The position numbers were made by a program, and so were the translations under genes. Positions 33,587-42,215 of a stretch of 54,407 nucleotides of DNA are shown here, in pieces. Every line of letters starts with the position of its first letter. Position 1 is the first letter of the stretch. The notes under the pieces were generated by a model. The model searched no databases and was not told the origin of the DNA. It was given only the letters and a program-made list of their open reading frames with translations. Where the stretch lies: the NCBI GenBank assembly GCA_964387795.1, contig CAYLYP010000013.1, positions 1-54,407 of the forward strand. Direction: 5' to 3'. Source of the stretch: CAYLYP01 sp964387795. Lineage in GTDB: Bacteria; Bacteroidota; Bacteroidia; Bacteroidales; UBA7960.

Positions 33587-36409
33587 ATGAAAAAAATGAT
33601 TTATGCAATCATTTGGATTGCTTTGCTTTTTTCTGTTGCCCCGCTTAAGGGCCAGGATATGTTACAATATCCTCCCCATGTGAAATGGAAGCTCATTAAA
33701 ACAGAGCATTTCCGTGTTGCCTATCCGGTAGGTTTTGAAAAGCAAGCCCTTAAAACAGCCCAGACCATGGAAAACCTCTATCAGCCTTTGGGCAATACTC
33801 TCCAGGGCAGAAGGGCTCCCTGGACAATACTAATATCCAATACAGGGACAATAAGCAATGGTTCAGTGAGCCTGGCCCCTCGTCATGCTCAATTCTATGC
33901 ATATCCGCCACAGGCAAACTTCAGCGGGCCCATCGACTGGTTTGACCTTCTTGCTACACACGAAGGCCGTCACATGGTACAATTCGATATCCTGAATAGC
34001 GGATTCACCCGTTTCATAGGTAATTTTACAGGCGAAACAGGCATTGGTACAATGATTATGTGGAGTACCCCTATGTGGTTCCTCGAAGGGGATGCCATTG
34101 CTTCCGAAACAGCATACTCTGAAGCAGGGCGCGGACGGCTCCCCGAATTTAATATGCAACAACGCGCTTTGCGCCTCTCCGGCAAAAAGTTTGATTATGA
34201 CAAGACCTACCTGCGCTCCTACAAAGACTTCATCCCAAATCATTATGTCCTTGGGTACCTTGTGGTGGCTGATGCCCGGCACCAATACTCAGCCGATCTT
34301 TTTTCCAAAATAAATAAAAGGACTGCAAAGTTTTCATTAAACCCTTTCCGCTTTTATTTTTCCTATAGAAAATATACGAAAAAGTTTTTCCGTGAAGATT
34401 ACTTTAACATCATGGCACGCTATGATTCCCTCTGGCTCTCACAATGGGATCATCTTGACTTCTCAAAGGCAAACCTTGTTTCCAACCCTCAAAAAAGAAG
34501 CTTTACTTCATACTCATTCCCCAGCATTGGTTATAAAGGAAGGCTGATAGCATATAAAACAGGTATTGCTACCACTCCTCATGTGGTGATGCTTGACACG
34601 GCAACAGCTTATGAAGAACCTATCGTTGAAATTACCGAAAACGAATTTGTCTCAGCGGGTGAAAAGTATATTACATGGATTAATAATAATGTCCATGACA
34701 GGTTTTTAAATGAAAACTATGCCGACATCGTAGTTTATAACATTGATTCGAAAGAACAAAAAACAATTACAAATAAAGGCAGGAATGCATGGCCAAAGCT
34801 ATCGCATAATGAATCCATGATTGCCTCTGTATTTACCGACTCCCTTCAAAATACCCGCATTGAGCTGTTTGATGTTCAAACCTCTGAATGTATCCAACGC
34901 ATCCCAGCCGGTGAAGGATATCGCTTCAGGCAACCCTCCTGGGCTCCCGATGATAAAAGCTTGCTCGTTTTAAGGGATGGCCCTGATGGTGTTGCACTGC
35001 TAAAAATCAATCTTCAGGATGACAAAACGGAAATCCTTATTCCCGAATCTTATGAGAATATAAGCTACCCTGTTTGGGGCAATGATTTGATTTATTATAG
35101 TTCGCCTTATTCAGGTATCGATAACATATATGCCTTCGACCCTGCCTCAGCTAATCATTACCAGGTTACTTCCAGGATGTTTGGCGCCTTCTATCCTTTC
35201 TATGACCAAAAAAACAATACCCTATACTACTCTGATTATACTGCCGATGGTTTCCAGATTGTTAAAACCATTGCAGATAAAGAAAACTGGAAACCCAAAA
35301 ACGAAGTAATTGTTAAAGATGTTTTAAGCACCTATGCTGATAACCTGCAACAACAGGAGAACGGCGAGGCATGGATTAAAAGGGACACCACAGATAACAA
35401 AGCAGAATACATCATCGGGCCTTATAATACCATTGAAGATGCTTTTAATTTTCATACCTGGACAATAAGACCCGGATTTGGTAGCCTGACAGCAGACCTT
35501 GTCTCTAATAACCTCCTGAATACCTTATCATTCAACATGTCGGGAGGGTATTATGGTTATGAAAACACAATGATTGGTGCTGTCGGCTTTGCTTATACAG
35601 GCCTGCGCCCCGTGATTTCAGCTTCCTTTGGAAAAACAGGAAGAAACTTCACCCCCCTGGATTCAGAAATGGAAGTCAGCGGCACTGAATTCGCTGCCAA
35701 TTTTGCTGTAATGATGCCTTCGGTCAAAACTTCCGGGATATACACATTCAGCCATGCTTATGGGGTCATTGGAGGATACCGCGATTTCTCAGGAATCACT
35801 CGTAATGAGAATTTGCCTATGCTGGGATCTACATTTGGCTTTGCAGGACTTGCTTACAATGCTTCTTATGTCCGACAGAAATCTATAAGAGACCTGAAAC
35901 CGAAACATTCATTTTACATAAATGCAGAAGTTTCAAGCTCATTGCAACAAAGCTATCTTATTGATCATGCCTCTGCAAGCATCGATTATGTCCTTCCGGG
36001 CATTTCACGCCATGATGTAGTTACGCTCGAGGGTGCTGTTGAATTTCAAAACTACATAAACTATTTTGCCCCTGCCCAGATTGTGTTTCCACGTGGTTAT
36101 GAATTCGAAAACCTTCGCGACCTCACAAAGGGAAGTATCACTTACGAATTCCCAATATTTTATCCTGACTTTAAGATTGGCTCGCTTGTTTATTTTAAAA
36201 GGCTCAGGGGTGGTTTATTTGCCGACTATGCATACTCTATTAACCGCTCAAAAGAATTCCTTTCTGTGGGCTCTGAAATCGTTTTCGACTGTAACTGGCT
36301 TTCATCCCTCCAACTTGAATTGCCTTTAGGCTACAGGATTTCCTATTTGCCCTTCAGCAAAACGCTTGTCCATGAAATTGTGATTAGCAATGTATCCTTT
36401 TTGTTATAA
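33587..36409 (+). CDS. Outer-membrane protein: peptidase-MA-like metalloprotease, propeller and barrel
   Basis: A 940-residue exported protein with a signal peptide (to about residue 23, PLKGQ). A gluzincin-like domain carries THEGRHMVQFD (His125, Glu126, His129) and, about 40 residues on, MWFLEGDAIASE, the WxxEGxA pattern of peptidase-MA relatives, so the zinc site looks intact. TolB/WD40-like propeller blades occupy about 300-560 (PSWAPDDKSLLVLRDG, SYPVWGNDLIYYSS). The C-terminal third is beta-barrel-like. Same domain order as the 29077-32325 product, with the M20D gene between them. The three probably form one operon. Substrate and topology are unproven. Confidence 0.75.
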   Translation: MKKMIYAIIWIALLFSVAPLKGQDMLQYPPHVKWKLIKTEHFRVAYPVGFEKQALKTAQTMENLYQPLGNTLQGRRAPWTILISNTGTISNGSVSLAPRHAQFYAYPPQANFSGPIDWFDLLATHEGRHMVQFDILNSGFTRFIGNFTGETGIGTMIMWSTPMWFLEGDAIASETAYSEAGRGRLPEFNMQQRALRLSGKKFDYDKTYLRSYKDFIPNHYVLGYLVVADARHQYSADLFSKINKRTAKFSLNPFRFYFSYRKYTKKFFREDYFNIMARYDSLWLSQWDHLDFSKANLVSNPQKRSFTSYSFPSIGYKGRLIAYKTGIATTPHVVMLDTATAYEEPIVEITENEFVSAGEKYITWINNNVHDRFLNENYADIVVYNIDSKEQKTITNKGRNAWPKLSHNESMIASVFTDSLQNTRIELFDVQTSECIQRIPAGEGYRFRQPSWAPDDKSLLVLRDGPDGVALLKINLQDDKTEILIPESYENISYPVWGNDLIYYSSPYSGIDNIYAFDPASANHYQVTSRMFGAFYPFYDQKNNTLYYSDYTADGFQIVKTIADKENWKPKNEVIVKDVLSTYADNLQQQENGEAWIKRDTTDNKAEYIIGPYNTIEDAFNFHTWTIRPGFGSLTADLVSNNLLNTLSFNMSGGYYGYENTMIGAVGFAYTGLRPVISASFGKTGRNFTPLDSEMEVSGTEFAANFAVMMPSVKTSGIYTFSHAYGVIGGYRDFSGITRNENLPMLGSTFGFAGLAYNASYVRQKSIRDLKPKHSFYINAEVSSSLQQSYLIDHASASIDYVLPGISRHDVVTLEGAVEFQNYINYFAPAQIVFPRGYEFENLRDLTKGSITYEFPIFYPDFKIGSLVYFKRLRGGLFADYAYSINRSKEFLSVGSEIVFDCNWLSSLQLELPLGYRISYLPFSKTLVHEIVISNVSFLL

Positions 36410-36423
36410 TATGCACCAAATAT

Positions 36424-36454
36424 TAAAGGGGCTCAGGATGATATGTCCTGGGCC
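36424..36454 (+). terminator. Intrinsic terminator after the metalloprotease-barrel gene
   Basis: GGGGCTCAGGA and TCCTGGGCCCC pair (one G-U) around TGATATG, followed by TTTTTTT. It lies 18 bp after the stop and may also serve the convergent aldolase gene. Confidence 0.85.
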
Positions 36455-36508
36455 CCTTTTTTTATACTTATTATCCAGTCTGTTTATCATCCGGGATAAA
36501 TATCTGAT

Positions 36509-37588
36509 TTAGTTCCTATCCAACGCATTTAGATCTTCAAAAGCAATTTTCAAACGGTCGCGCATTGTTTCTTCGCCTTTACGCAGCCATACCCTTGGAT
36601 CGTAATACTTCTTATTGGGTTTGTCTTCCCCTTCGGGATTCCCAATTTGTCCCTGAAGATAGCCTTCGTTCTTTTTGTAAAAGTTTTTAACACCATCCCA
36701 ATATGCCCATTGGGTATCAGTGTCAATATTCATTTTGATGACACCATAAGATATGGCTTCACGGATTTCCTCCCTTGAAGAACCAGAACCCCCATGGAAC
36801 ACAAAATTCACTGGTTTGTCCCCTGTCTTGAATTCTTTCTGGATATATTCCTGTGAGTTTTTCAATATCTTTGGCTGCAGTTTTACATTACCCGGCTTAT
36901 AAACACCATGGACGTTCCCAAAAGCAGCCGCAACGGTAAACTTGTCACTTATAGAAGATAAGGCCTTATATACCCTGCCTACTTCTTCAGGCTGTGTGTA
37001 TAACCTTGAGCTATCGACACCTGTGTTGTCAACCCCGTCTTCTTCGCCACCTGTAACGCCAAGCTCCATCTCTAAGGTCATCCCTATTTTATGCATACGC
37101 TCCAGATATCTTTTACAAATCTCAATATTTTCATCAAGAGGTTCCTCCGATAAATCGAGCATGTGAGAAGAATAAAGAGGTTTTCCAAATTTCTGGAAGT
37201 GTTTTTCGCTTTCTGTAATAAGGCCATCTATCCATGGAAGCAATTTCTTTGCAGCATGGTCGGTATGCATAATCACACGGACACCATACAGTTCAGCCAT
37301 ACGTTGAACATGAAGCGCCCCTGAAATAGCCCCTGCAATACAGGCTGCCTGATTATCATTTGCCAGGGACTTACCGGCATAAAACTGTGCACCACCATTT
37401 GAAAACTGAACAATAACAGGACTGTTTGCATCCCGTGCAGCTTCCAAAACAGCATTCACACTATTGGTGCTTACCACATTGACAGCAGGCAAAGCATAAT
37501 GATTTTGCTTTGCAATCCTGAAAATCTCCTGTACCTGGTCTCCGGTAACAATGCCGGCAGGAATGTGAGCTAAGTTTTTAATTGACAT
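36509..37588 (-). CDS. fbaA: Class II fructose-bisphosphate aldolase
   Basis: A 359-residue zinc aldolase of glycolysis/gluconeogenesis, E. coli FbaA subtype. Motifs: GIVTGDQVQEIF, YALPAVNVV, FSNGGAQFYAG, IMHTDHAAKKLLPW (zinc His and catalytic Asp), LEMELGVTGGEEDGVD and VFHGGSGSS. The frame extends 12 codons upstream to 37624; MSIKNLAHIPAGIVTG at 37588 gives exactly the family length and is preferred. Monocistronic, with a long gene-free region upstream. Confidence 0.96.
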   Translation of the reverse strand: MSIKNLAHIPAGIVTGDQVQEIFRIAKQNHYALPAVNVVSTNSVNAVLEAARDANSPVIVQFSNGGAQFYAGKSLANDNQAACIAGAISGALHVQRMAELYGVRVIMHTDHAAKKLLPWIDGLITESEKHFQKFGKPLYSSHMLDLSEEPLDENIEICKRYLERMHKIGMTLEMELGVTGGEEDGVDNTGVDSSRLYTQPEEVGRVYKALSSISDKFTVAAAFGNVHGVYKPGNVKLQPKILKNSQEYIQKEFKTGDKPVNFVFHGGSGSSREEIREAISYGVIKMNIDTDTQWAYWDGVKNFYKKNEGYLQGQIGNPEGEDKPNKKYYDPRVWLRKGEETMRDRLKIAFEDLNALDRN

Positions 37589-38308
37589 AGAATTAGGTTT
37601 TATAGTGTAAAAAAGATTCTCCACATTGTTTTTTCAACAATCAAAGATACAAATTTATATCCTATTTATTGCAACAAACAATACGGATAAAATGTTTGCC
37701 CGACCAGCCAATATTTAGCATATTATGCTCATTTTCTTATAGATAGGACATTTTTTGATTAAAAAATACGAACACCCCTGCCTCTCCTCCGACACTCCCA
37801 GGAGGGTTCATGTTAAGGCTTAAGTCGGGGTTAAGTCGCCTTTGAGTCGGTGTTGAGTCGGGTTCAACCCGGCTCAAACCCGGCTCAACACCGCCTCAAC
37901 CCCGGCTCAACCCCGGCTCAACCCTTACCCTGATATCTCCATGAACGCTTTTTGGAGTCTTGCTGAAAAGAAGTCTCTGAGTAAAAAACTATGAAATACC
38001 AGTATCCATGCTACAATTAGCATTTAGCCCAATCAAAACGATTGCCCGACATGACTGAAGATTATTCTCTATTACCAGCACCTGATGGCAAAACTGATTA
38101 TTTAACAAAACTTCATCATATTTGCAATAAAGCTTTTCCTTTCATAAATGATTATCCTATTTTTGTATGTTCATGGCAGCACAATATGAAAACCAGCCAT
38201 CTGTCAATTCGGAAATTCTTTAAACAAAGGACAGCAGGTTAACAGGGGCAATGTGTTTTCAAAAACCAATCTGACCATGCGTATCACAAAAAATAAAACT
38301 TCTCATAT
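37589..38308. other. Gene-free region upstream of fbaA and the M24 peptidase gene
   Basis: Two overlapping-in-series -7 candidates for fbaA are seen on the minus strand (TATCTTTG 37642-37649, TAAATTTG 37650-37657). The G+C-rich palindrome at 37811-37925 is annotated separately. The 66-codon frame at 38042-38242 has no recognisable features. Nothing else stands out. Confidence 0.5.
37811..37925. repeat. G+C-rich palindromic repeat of 10-11-bp units (copy 2)
   Basis: The left arm has TTAAGTCGGGG, TTAAGTCGCC, TTTGAGTCGG and TGTTGAGTCGG units; the centre is GGGTTCAACCC; the right arm has GGCTCAAACC, CGGCTCAACACC, GCCTCAACCCC and GGCTCAACCCC units. The arms are approximately complementary and could form a hairpin of about 50 bp. 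It shares its unit vocabulary with 12938-13030. Confidence 0.8.
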
Positions 38309-40090
38309 ATGACAACACAAGATAAACTTAGGGCTATCAGGGAATTGATGAAACAATACAAGCTTTCGGCTTATATTATACCCCCTACTGACCCTCATCA
38401 AAGCGAATATATACCCGCACGCTGGAAAACCAGGGAATGGTTTTCAGGCTTTACCGGCTCAGCAGGCACAGTTGTGGTTACTGAACACTTTGCTGGTTTA
38501 TGGACAGATTCGCGATATTTTATCCAGGCTGAACAGGAACTAGCCGGAAGCGGAATTGAGCTTGTGAAACTTAAAATACCCCATACTCCCGAATATATTG
38601 ACTGGCTAAGCGAAAACCTTGAAAAAGGAAGTTGTGTCGGCTTTGATGGGAATGTTTTTTCCGAATCGCTGGCAAATATGCTAAAAGCACGCTTCTCTGT
38701 TAAAGGGATTGACATCGAAAGCCGTTTCGACCTTCCGGGTTTGATATGGAAAGACCGCCCGGAGATGAGCAAGGAAATGGTTTATGAACATGAAACCAAA
38801 TATGCAGGGAAAGACCGTAAAGAAAAGCTAATGCTCGTTTTTGAGCAAATGAAAGCTGATGGCTTTGATTATCATTTGCTCACTGCACTTGACGATATAG
38901 CCTGGTTGTTTAACCTGCGCGGCAATGACATTGATTTTAACCCTGTTTTTATTGCTTATGCCTTGCTTTCGCAATCAAAGGCAACACTTTTTATCAATAA
39001 AGAAAAAATTACTGATGGTTTATTAAAACAACTTCAGGGAGATGGCATTGAAATACTTCCATATTCTGCAATAGGGGAAAGCCTTGCTTCATTGAAAAGT
39101 CAAAAGTCAATCCTATATACCTCATCCAAAATATCCTGTTCGCTAAGCGGACAAATCCCGTCAGCCATAAGAAAATCTGATGGTTTAAGTATCCCATCAA
39201 AACTCAAGGCATGCAAGGATGCCGTTGAAACAGCCAACATTCATCAGGCAATGATAAAAGACGGCATTGCACTGACCCGCTTTTTCATCTGGCTGGAAAA
39301 CCACCTGGGCAAGCAAAACATCAGCGAAGTGGATGTTGACGAAAAACTTACCTCTTTCCGAAAACAACAACAAGGCTTTATTGGGAACAGCTTTGAAACC
39401 ATTGCAGGATATCTTGACCATGGAGCGATTGTTCATTATAGCGCAACCAGTGAATCAGCTTATCAACTAAAGCCAGAAGGCCTGCTACTCCTCGATTCGG
39501 GTGGCCAGTACCTTGAAGGCACCACAGACATAACCCGTACCATCAGTCTTGGGAAACCCACCAAAGACGAAAAAGAGGATTATACCCGTGTTTTAAAAGG
39601 CACGATAAGACTTGCAATGGCTGTATTTCCCGAAGGCACCAAAGGCTTTCAACTGGATGCCCTGGCCCGCCTTGCATTATGGGATGCCCATAAAAACTAT
39701 GGACATGGAACAGGTCATGGTGTTGGATACTTTTTAAATGTCCACGAAGGTCCTCAGGGCATTTCCCCCAACCCGGCAGTAAACTATCCATTACTTGAAG
39801 GCATGGTACAATCGGATGAGCCCGGCTTTTATCGCGAAGGGATGTATGGCATCAGACTTGAAAACCTGATACAGGTTGTTAATGTGGGCCAAAGCGACTA
39901 TGGCACCTTCCTTGCTTTCGATACCCTTACCTTGTGCCCTTTTGACAAAAATCTTATTGATAAAGGTTTATTGTCGAAAGAAGAATTGACATGGTTAAAC
40001 GACTATCACCAAAAAGTATTTGAAAAACTAAGCCCTTCGCTCGACACAGTTGAAAAAGCATGGCTTAAAGAAAAAACAATGCCCTTGTAA
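38309..40090 (+). CDS. pepP: Xaa-Pro aminopeptidase (M24B)
   Basis: A 593-residue aminopeptidase P of the long, eukaryote-like type, which removes N-terminal residues before proline. Two creatinase-type N-terminal domains (about 1-130 and 155-300) precede the pita-bread catalytic domain (about 310-530). Metal ligands are visible: Asp in LLLDSGGQY, Asp in TTDITRT, His in HGTGHGVGYFLNVHEGP, Glu in QSDEPGFY and Glu in GIRLENL. A C-terminal M24-C extension ends the protein. No signal peptide, so cytoplasmic. Monocistronic, with a strong terminator. Confidence 0.95.
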   Translation: MTTQDKLRAIRELMKQYKLSAYIIPPTDPHQSEYIPARWKTREWFSGFTGSAGTVVVTEHFAGLWTDSRYFIQAEQELAGSGIELVKLKIPHTPEYIDWLSENLEKGSCVGFDGNVFSESLANMLKARFSVKGIDIESRFDLPGLIWKDRPEMSKEMVYEHETKYAGKDRKEKLMLVFEQMKADGFDYHLLTALDDIAWLFNLRGNDIDFNPVFIAYALLSQSKATLFINKEKITDGLLKQLQGDGIEILPYSAIGESLASLKSQKSILYTSSKISCSLSGQIPSAIRKSDGLSIPSKLKACKDAVETANIHQAMIKDGIALTRFFIWLENHLGKQNISEVDVDEKLTSFRKQQQGFIGNSFETIAGYLDHGAIVHYSATSESAYQLKPEGLLLLDSGGQYLEGTTDITRTISLGKPTKDEKEDYTRVLKGTIRLAMAVFPEGTKGFQLDALARLALWDAHKNYGHGTGHGVGYFLNVHEGPQGISPNPAVNYPLLEGMVQSDEPGFYREGMYGIRLENLIQVVNVGQSDYGTFLAFDTLTLCPFDKNLIDKGLLSKEELTWLNDYHQKVFEKLSPSLDTVEKAWLKEKTMPL

Positions 40091-40134
40091 TTGTTTTTAG
40101 TTTTTTCAATCTTTTATTGAGATAGCTGAATTGT

Positions 40135-40170
40135 AAAGAAGTGCTGCCTATTTAAGGGCAGCACTTCTTT
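40135..40170 (+). terminator. Intrinsic terminator after the M24 peptidase gene
   Basis: AAAGAAGTGCTGCC and GGCAGCACTTCTTT form a perfect 14-bp stem, followed by TTTTT, 45 bp after the stop. Confidence 0.9.
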
Positions 40171-40250
40171 TTTTATTTCCGCAGCATATATCAGCAACTT
40201 GGAAAACAGAAAGATAATCGTCAAAAAATATATATTAACAACAAATATAT

Positions 40251-40258
40251 TATATTTG
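40251..40258 (+). promoter_or_regulatory. -7 element of the SUMF1-like gene
   Basis: TATATTTG matches TAnnTTTG and lies 48 bp before the ATG at 40306; no clear -33 TTG. Confidence 0.45.
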
Positions 40259-40305
40259 CGTTTCAAGCTAAATCAAACCAATCACATTAAAACGCCATTA
40301 ACAAC

Positions 40306-41175
40306 ATGAAAAAAAAGATGTTCTTCATTGCAATTCTTGTAAGCATGACTGTGGCTTCAAGTGTTGCGCAAAATGGAAGTGTTATCAGGCTTCCCAGAAA
40401 CATTCGGGACAAATTTGTATTTATCCCGAACGCTAATATTGACATAAATGGGCAAATGCATGCCACTCCGGCTTTTTATATGTCCACTTATGAAATCAGC
40501 AACGAACAATATAAGGTTTTTTTGGATGAGATGAAAGCCAGTGGTCAATATACAGATGAACTGATGATTGACACTGCAGGCTGGCAAAACATTGTTGAAT
40601 ATGCTTATAATATGCCTTATGTCCAGTTTTATCATTCGCATGAGGCATACAAAAACTACCCTGTAGTAAATATCAGCCATAAGGCCGCACAGGAATATTG
40701 TAAATGGCTGACAAAGAAAGTAAATGCAGACAGCAATGATCCGGCATGGCAATATGAATTTGTGCTCCCTGGCCGTGATCTATGGCTTGCTGCTGCCCAG
40801 GCAGGCGATTCATTGGCTGTTTATTCATGGGGCAATACACCCATAATCAACGAAAATGGCTATGCAATGTGCAATTTCAGGGAAATCGGGGATGAGTATA
40901 TCCATTGTGACCCAGGCACAAGAGCCCTATCTGTAATAACACCCAAAGAAACAGAATTCTCAATCACTTCCCCAATAAACTCGTACGAAGCAAATATTTA
41001 CGGGGTATTCAATTTGAATGGGAACGTAGCTGAGATGATAGCTGAAGAAGGCATTGCTGTAGGCGGAAGCTGGAACTGCACCGGATATGACGTCAGGAAC
41101 ACAAGTATGATGCAATACAAAAAATCATCCCCTTATGTAGGTTTCAGACCAATATTAATTGTTACTGCCAAATAA
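40306..41175 (+). CDS. Secreted SUMF1/FGE-fold protein
   Basis: A 289-residue exported protein: Sec signal peptide (about 1-22, ending VAQ) and one formylglycine-generating-enzyme/SUMF1 fold. Family marks are MSTYEISNEQYKVFL, YPVVNISHKAAQEYCKWL, FVLPGRDLWLAAAQAG, YGVFNLNGNVAEM, VGGSWNC and the final YVGFRPIL. The second active-site Cys of true FGEs is missing: GGSWNCTGYDVRNT has one Cys only. It is therefore more like structural relatives such as the gliding/T9SS GldJ/GldK group than a sulfatase activator. It lacks a lipobox. Function unknown. Confidence 0.82.
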   Translation: MKKKMFFIAILVSMTVASSVAQNGSVIRLPRNIRDKFVFIPNANIDINGQMHATPAFYMSTYEISNEQYKVFLDEMKASGQYTDELMIDTAGWQNIVEYAYNMPYVQFYHSHEAYKNYPVVNISHKAAQEYCKWLTKKVNADSNDPAWQYEFVLPGRDLWLAAAQAGDSLAVYSWGNTPIINENGYAMCNFREIGDEYIHCDPGTRALSVITPKETEFSITSPINSYEANIYGVFNLNGNVAEMIAEEGIAVGGSWNCTGYDVRNTSMMQYKKSSPYVGFRPILIVTAK

Positions 41176-41221
41176 AAAACACATTGCGGTTTTGCCCTAA
41201 AAAGGCATCGAACAATTGTTT

Positions 41222-41285
41222 ATTCCCGGAATCTATGGATATTCATTTTAAAAAAATGAACCTAGGGTTCCGGGATTTATTTTTT
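41222..41285 (+). terminator. Long hairpin after the SUMF1-like gene
   Basis: An outer TCCCGGAA/TTCCGGGA stem encloses an inner TTCATTTT/AAATGAA stem and is followed by a T-rich tract (TTTATTTTTTC). It is probably a terminator 50 bp after the stop. Confidence 0.65.
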
Positions 41286-41381
41286 CTAAAATTCAAAACC
41301 AAACTCATTAATTGCCATTCAATACTTCAGACAGTAAACAGCCAAATGCTTGTTTTAACCATTAATGCCCATTAAAATAAA

Positions 41382-41426
41382 GGGAGGATAAACTATTGGC
41401 ACTAAGGCTTGGGCGTCAATCCTCCC
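41382..41426 (+). ncRNA. Structured element upstream of the ORP-like cluster (unassigned)
   Basis: GGGAGGAT (41382-41389) pairs perfectly with ATCCTCCC (41419-41426); an inner TGGC/GTCA pairing is possible around a G-rich loop. It lies about 120 bp before the DUF134 promoter. It could be the end of a small RNA, a terminator with a displaced T run, or a regulatory element; no known riboswitch is recognised. Confidence 0.3.
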
Positions 41427-41532
41427 CGGAAATATTTTTATTTACATTACAAATAAATACAAGCCAACCCATTTTTCATAAAACAAGAAAAATCAGTTGA
41501 TAACAAACATTTAACAAAAAATAGTTTTCAAG

Positions 41533-41577
41533 TGAACTAATGTTCATTAACTTTGCAATTGAACTAATGTTCATTAA
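41533..41577 (+). promoter_or_regulatory. Promoter with paired palindromic operators upstream of DUF134 gene
   Basis: Two identical 18-bp direct repeats TGAACTAATGTTCATTAA (41533-41550, 41560-41577) each contain the perfect palindrome TGAAC-TAAT-GTTCA. They are 27 bp apart and flank TAACTTTG (41548-41555), a -7 element. One operator sits in the -7/-33 spacer and the other over the predicted transcription start; the ATG follows at 41580. This layout is that of repression by a dimeric regulator. Confidence 0.8.
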
Positions 41578-41579
41578 AT

Positions 41580-42161
41580 ATGTCACCACGTATCAAGCGC
41601 ATCCGAAAAGTACTAAGCCCCCCGCTTGTCAAAGGCTTTAAACCCTATGGCCCGGAGTTACCAGAGCAGGCCAAGGAAGCTATAATGCTTTTTTATGAAG
41701 AATATGAAGCATTGCGCCTCTGCGATTATGATGGCTATAACCATCATGCTGCTTCAATAATCATGGGTGTTTCAAGGCCTACTTTTACAAGGATCTATGC
41801 ATCCGTTAGACAGAAGATATCCCAGGCATTTGTTGAAGGGCGGCAGATTTCAATTGAAGGGGGCAAAGTATATTTTGACAGTGAGTGGTTTGAATGCAAT
41901 CATTGCAGTTCGTTTTTTAACAATCCGGAGAAACAGTTAAGCCTAACTAACTGCCCGCTATGTGGGAGCGAAGACATACATAGTTATAGCCTCGAAACCA
42001 AAGGCCAGGTAGAAAAAGAAAGCTGCCAAAGCAATATCAGTTTTTGCCCACATTGTGGTTTTGAAGAGACCAATGAAAGCGGTCACCAACAAACAAGGAA
42101 TTTATGCCCCAAATGCAACCGGCGCATGAAAATCAGAAAAGCAGGGCATTGCATACACTAA
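41580..42161 (+). CDS. DUF134 (UPF0251) regulator with two C-terminal zinc ribbons
   Basis: A 193-residue protein. The first ~100 residues are a DUF134 domain (GFKPYGPELPEQ, then EEYEALRLCDYDGYNHHAASIIMGVSRPTFTRIYASVRQKIA-like), a predicted sigma-like helix-turn-helix DNA-binding fold. DUF134 proteins are often only about 100 residues; here two CxxC...CxxC ribbons are added: Cys106/109 with 125/128, and Cys156/159 with 176/179. As first gene behind the double operator it is the obvious candidate for autorepression and for sensing metal or redox state through the ribbons (inference). DUF134 genes are commonly found beside NifX-like and Mrp ATPase genes in anaerobes. Confidence 0.88.
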   Translation: MSPRIKRIRKVLSPPLVKGFKPYGPELPEQAKEAIMLFYEEYEALRLCDYDGYNHHAASIIMGVSRPTFTRIYASVRQKISQAFVEGRQISIEGGKVYFDSEWFECNHCSSFFNNPEKQLSLTNCPLCGSEDIHSYSLETKGQVEKESCQSNISFCPHCGFEETNESGHQQTRNLCPKCNRRMKIRKAGHCIH

Positions 42162-42215
42162 AAAAAAACGATACTGCATCAATAAGAGAAAATCAAAATA
42201 CAAACAAACATATCA

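Noticed and set aside
41397..41414. TGGCAC followed by CTTGGGC, resembling a sigma-54 -24/-12 promoter (orp operons of Desulfovibrio are sigma-54 dependent)
   Set aside because: The base 10 nt after the GG is not the start of a GC; the spacing is off and a better-supported -7 promoter lies nearer the gene.
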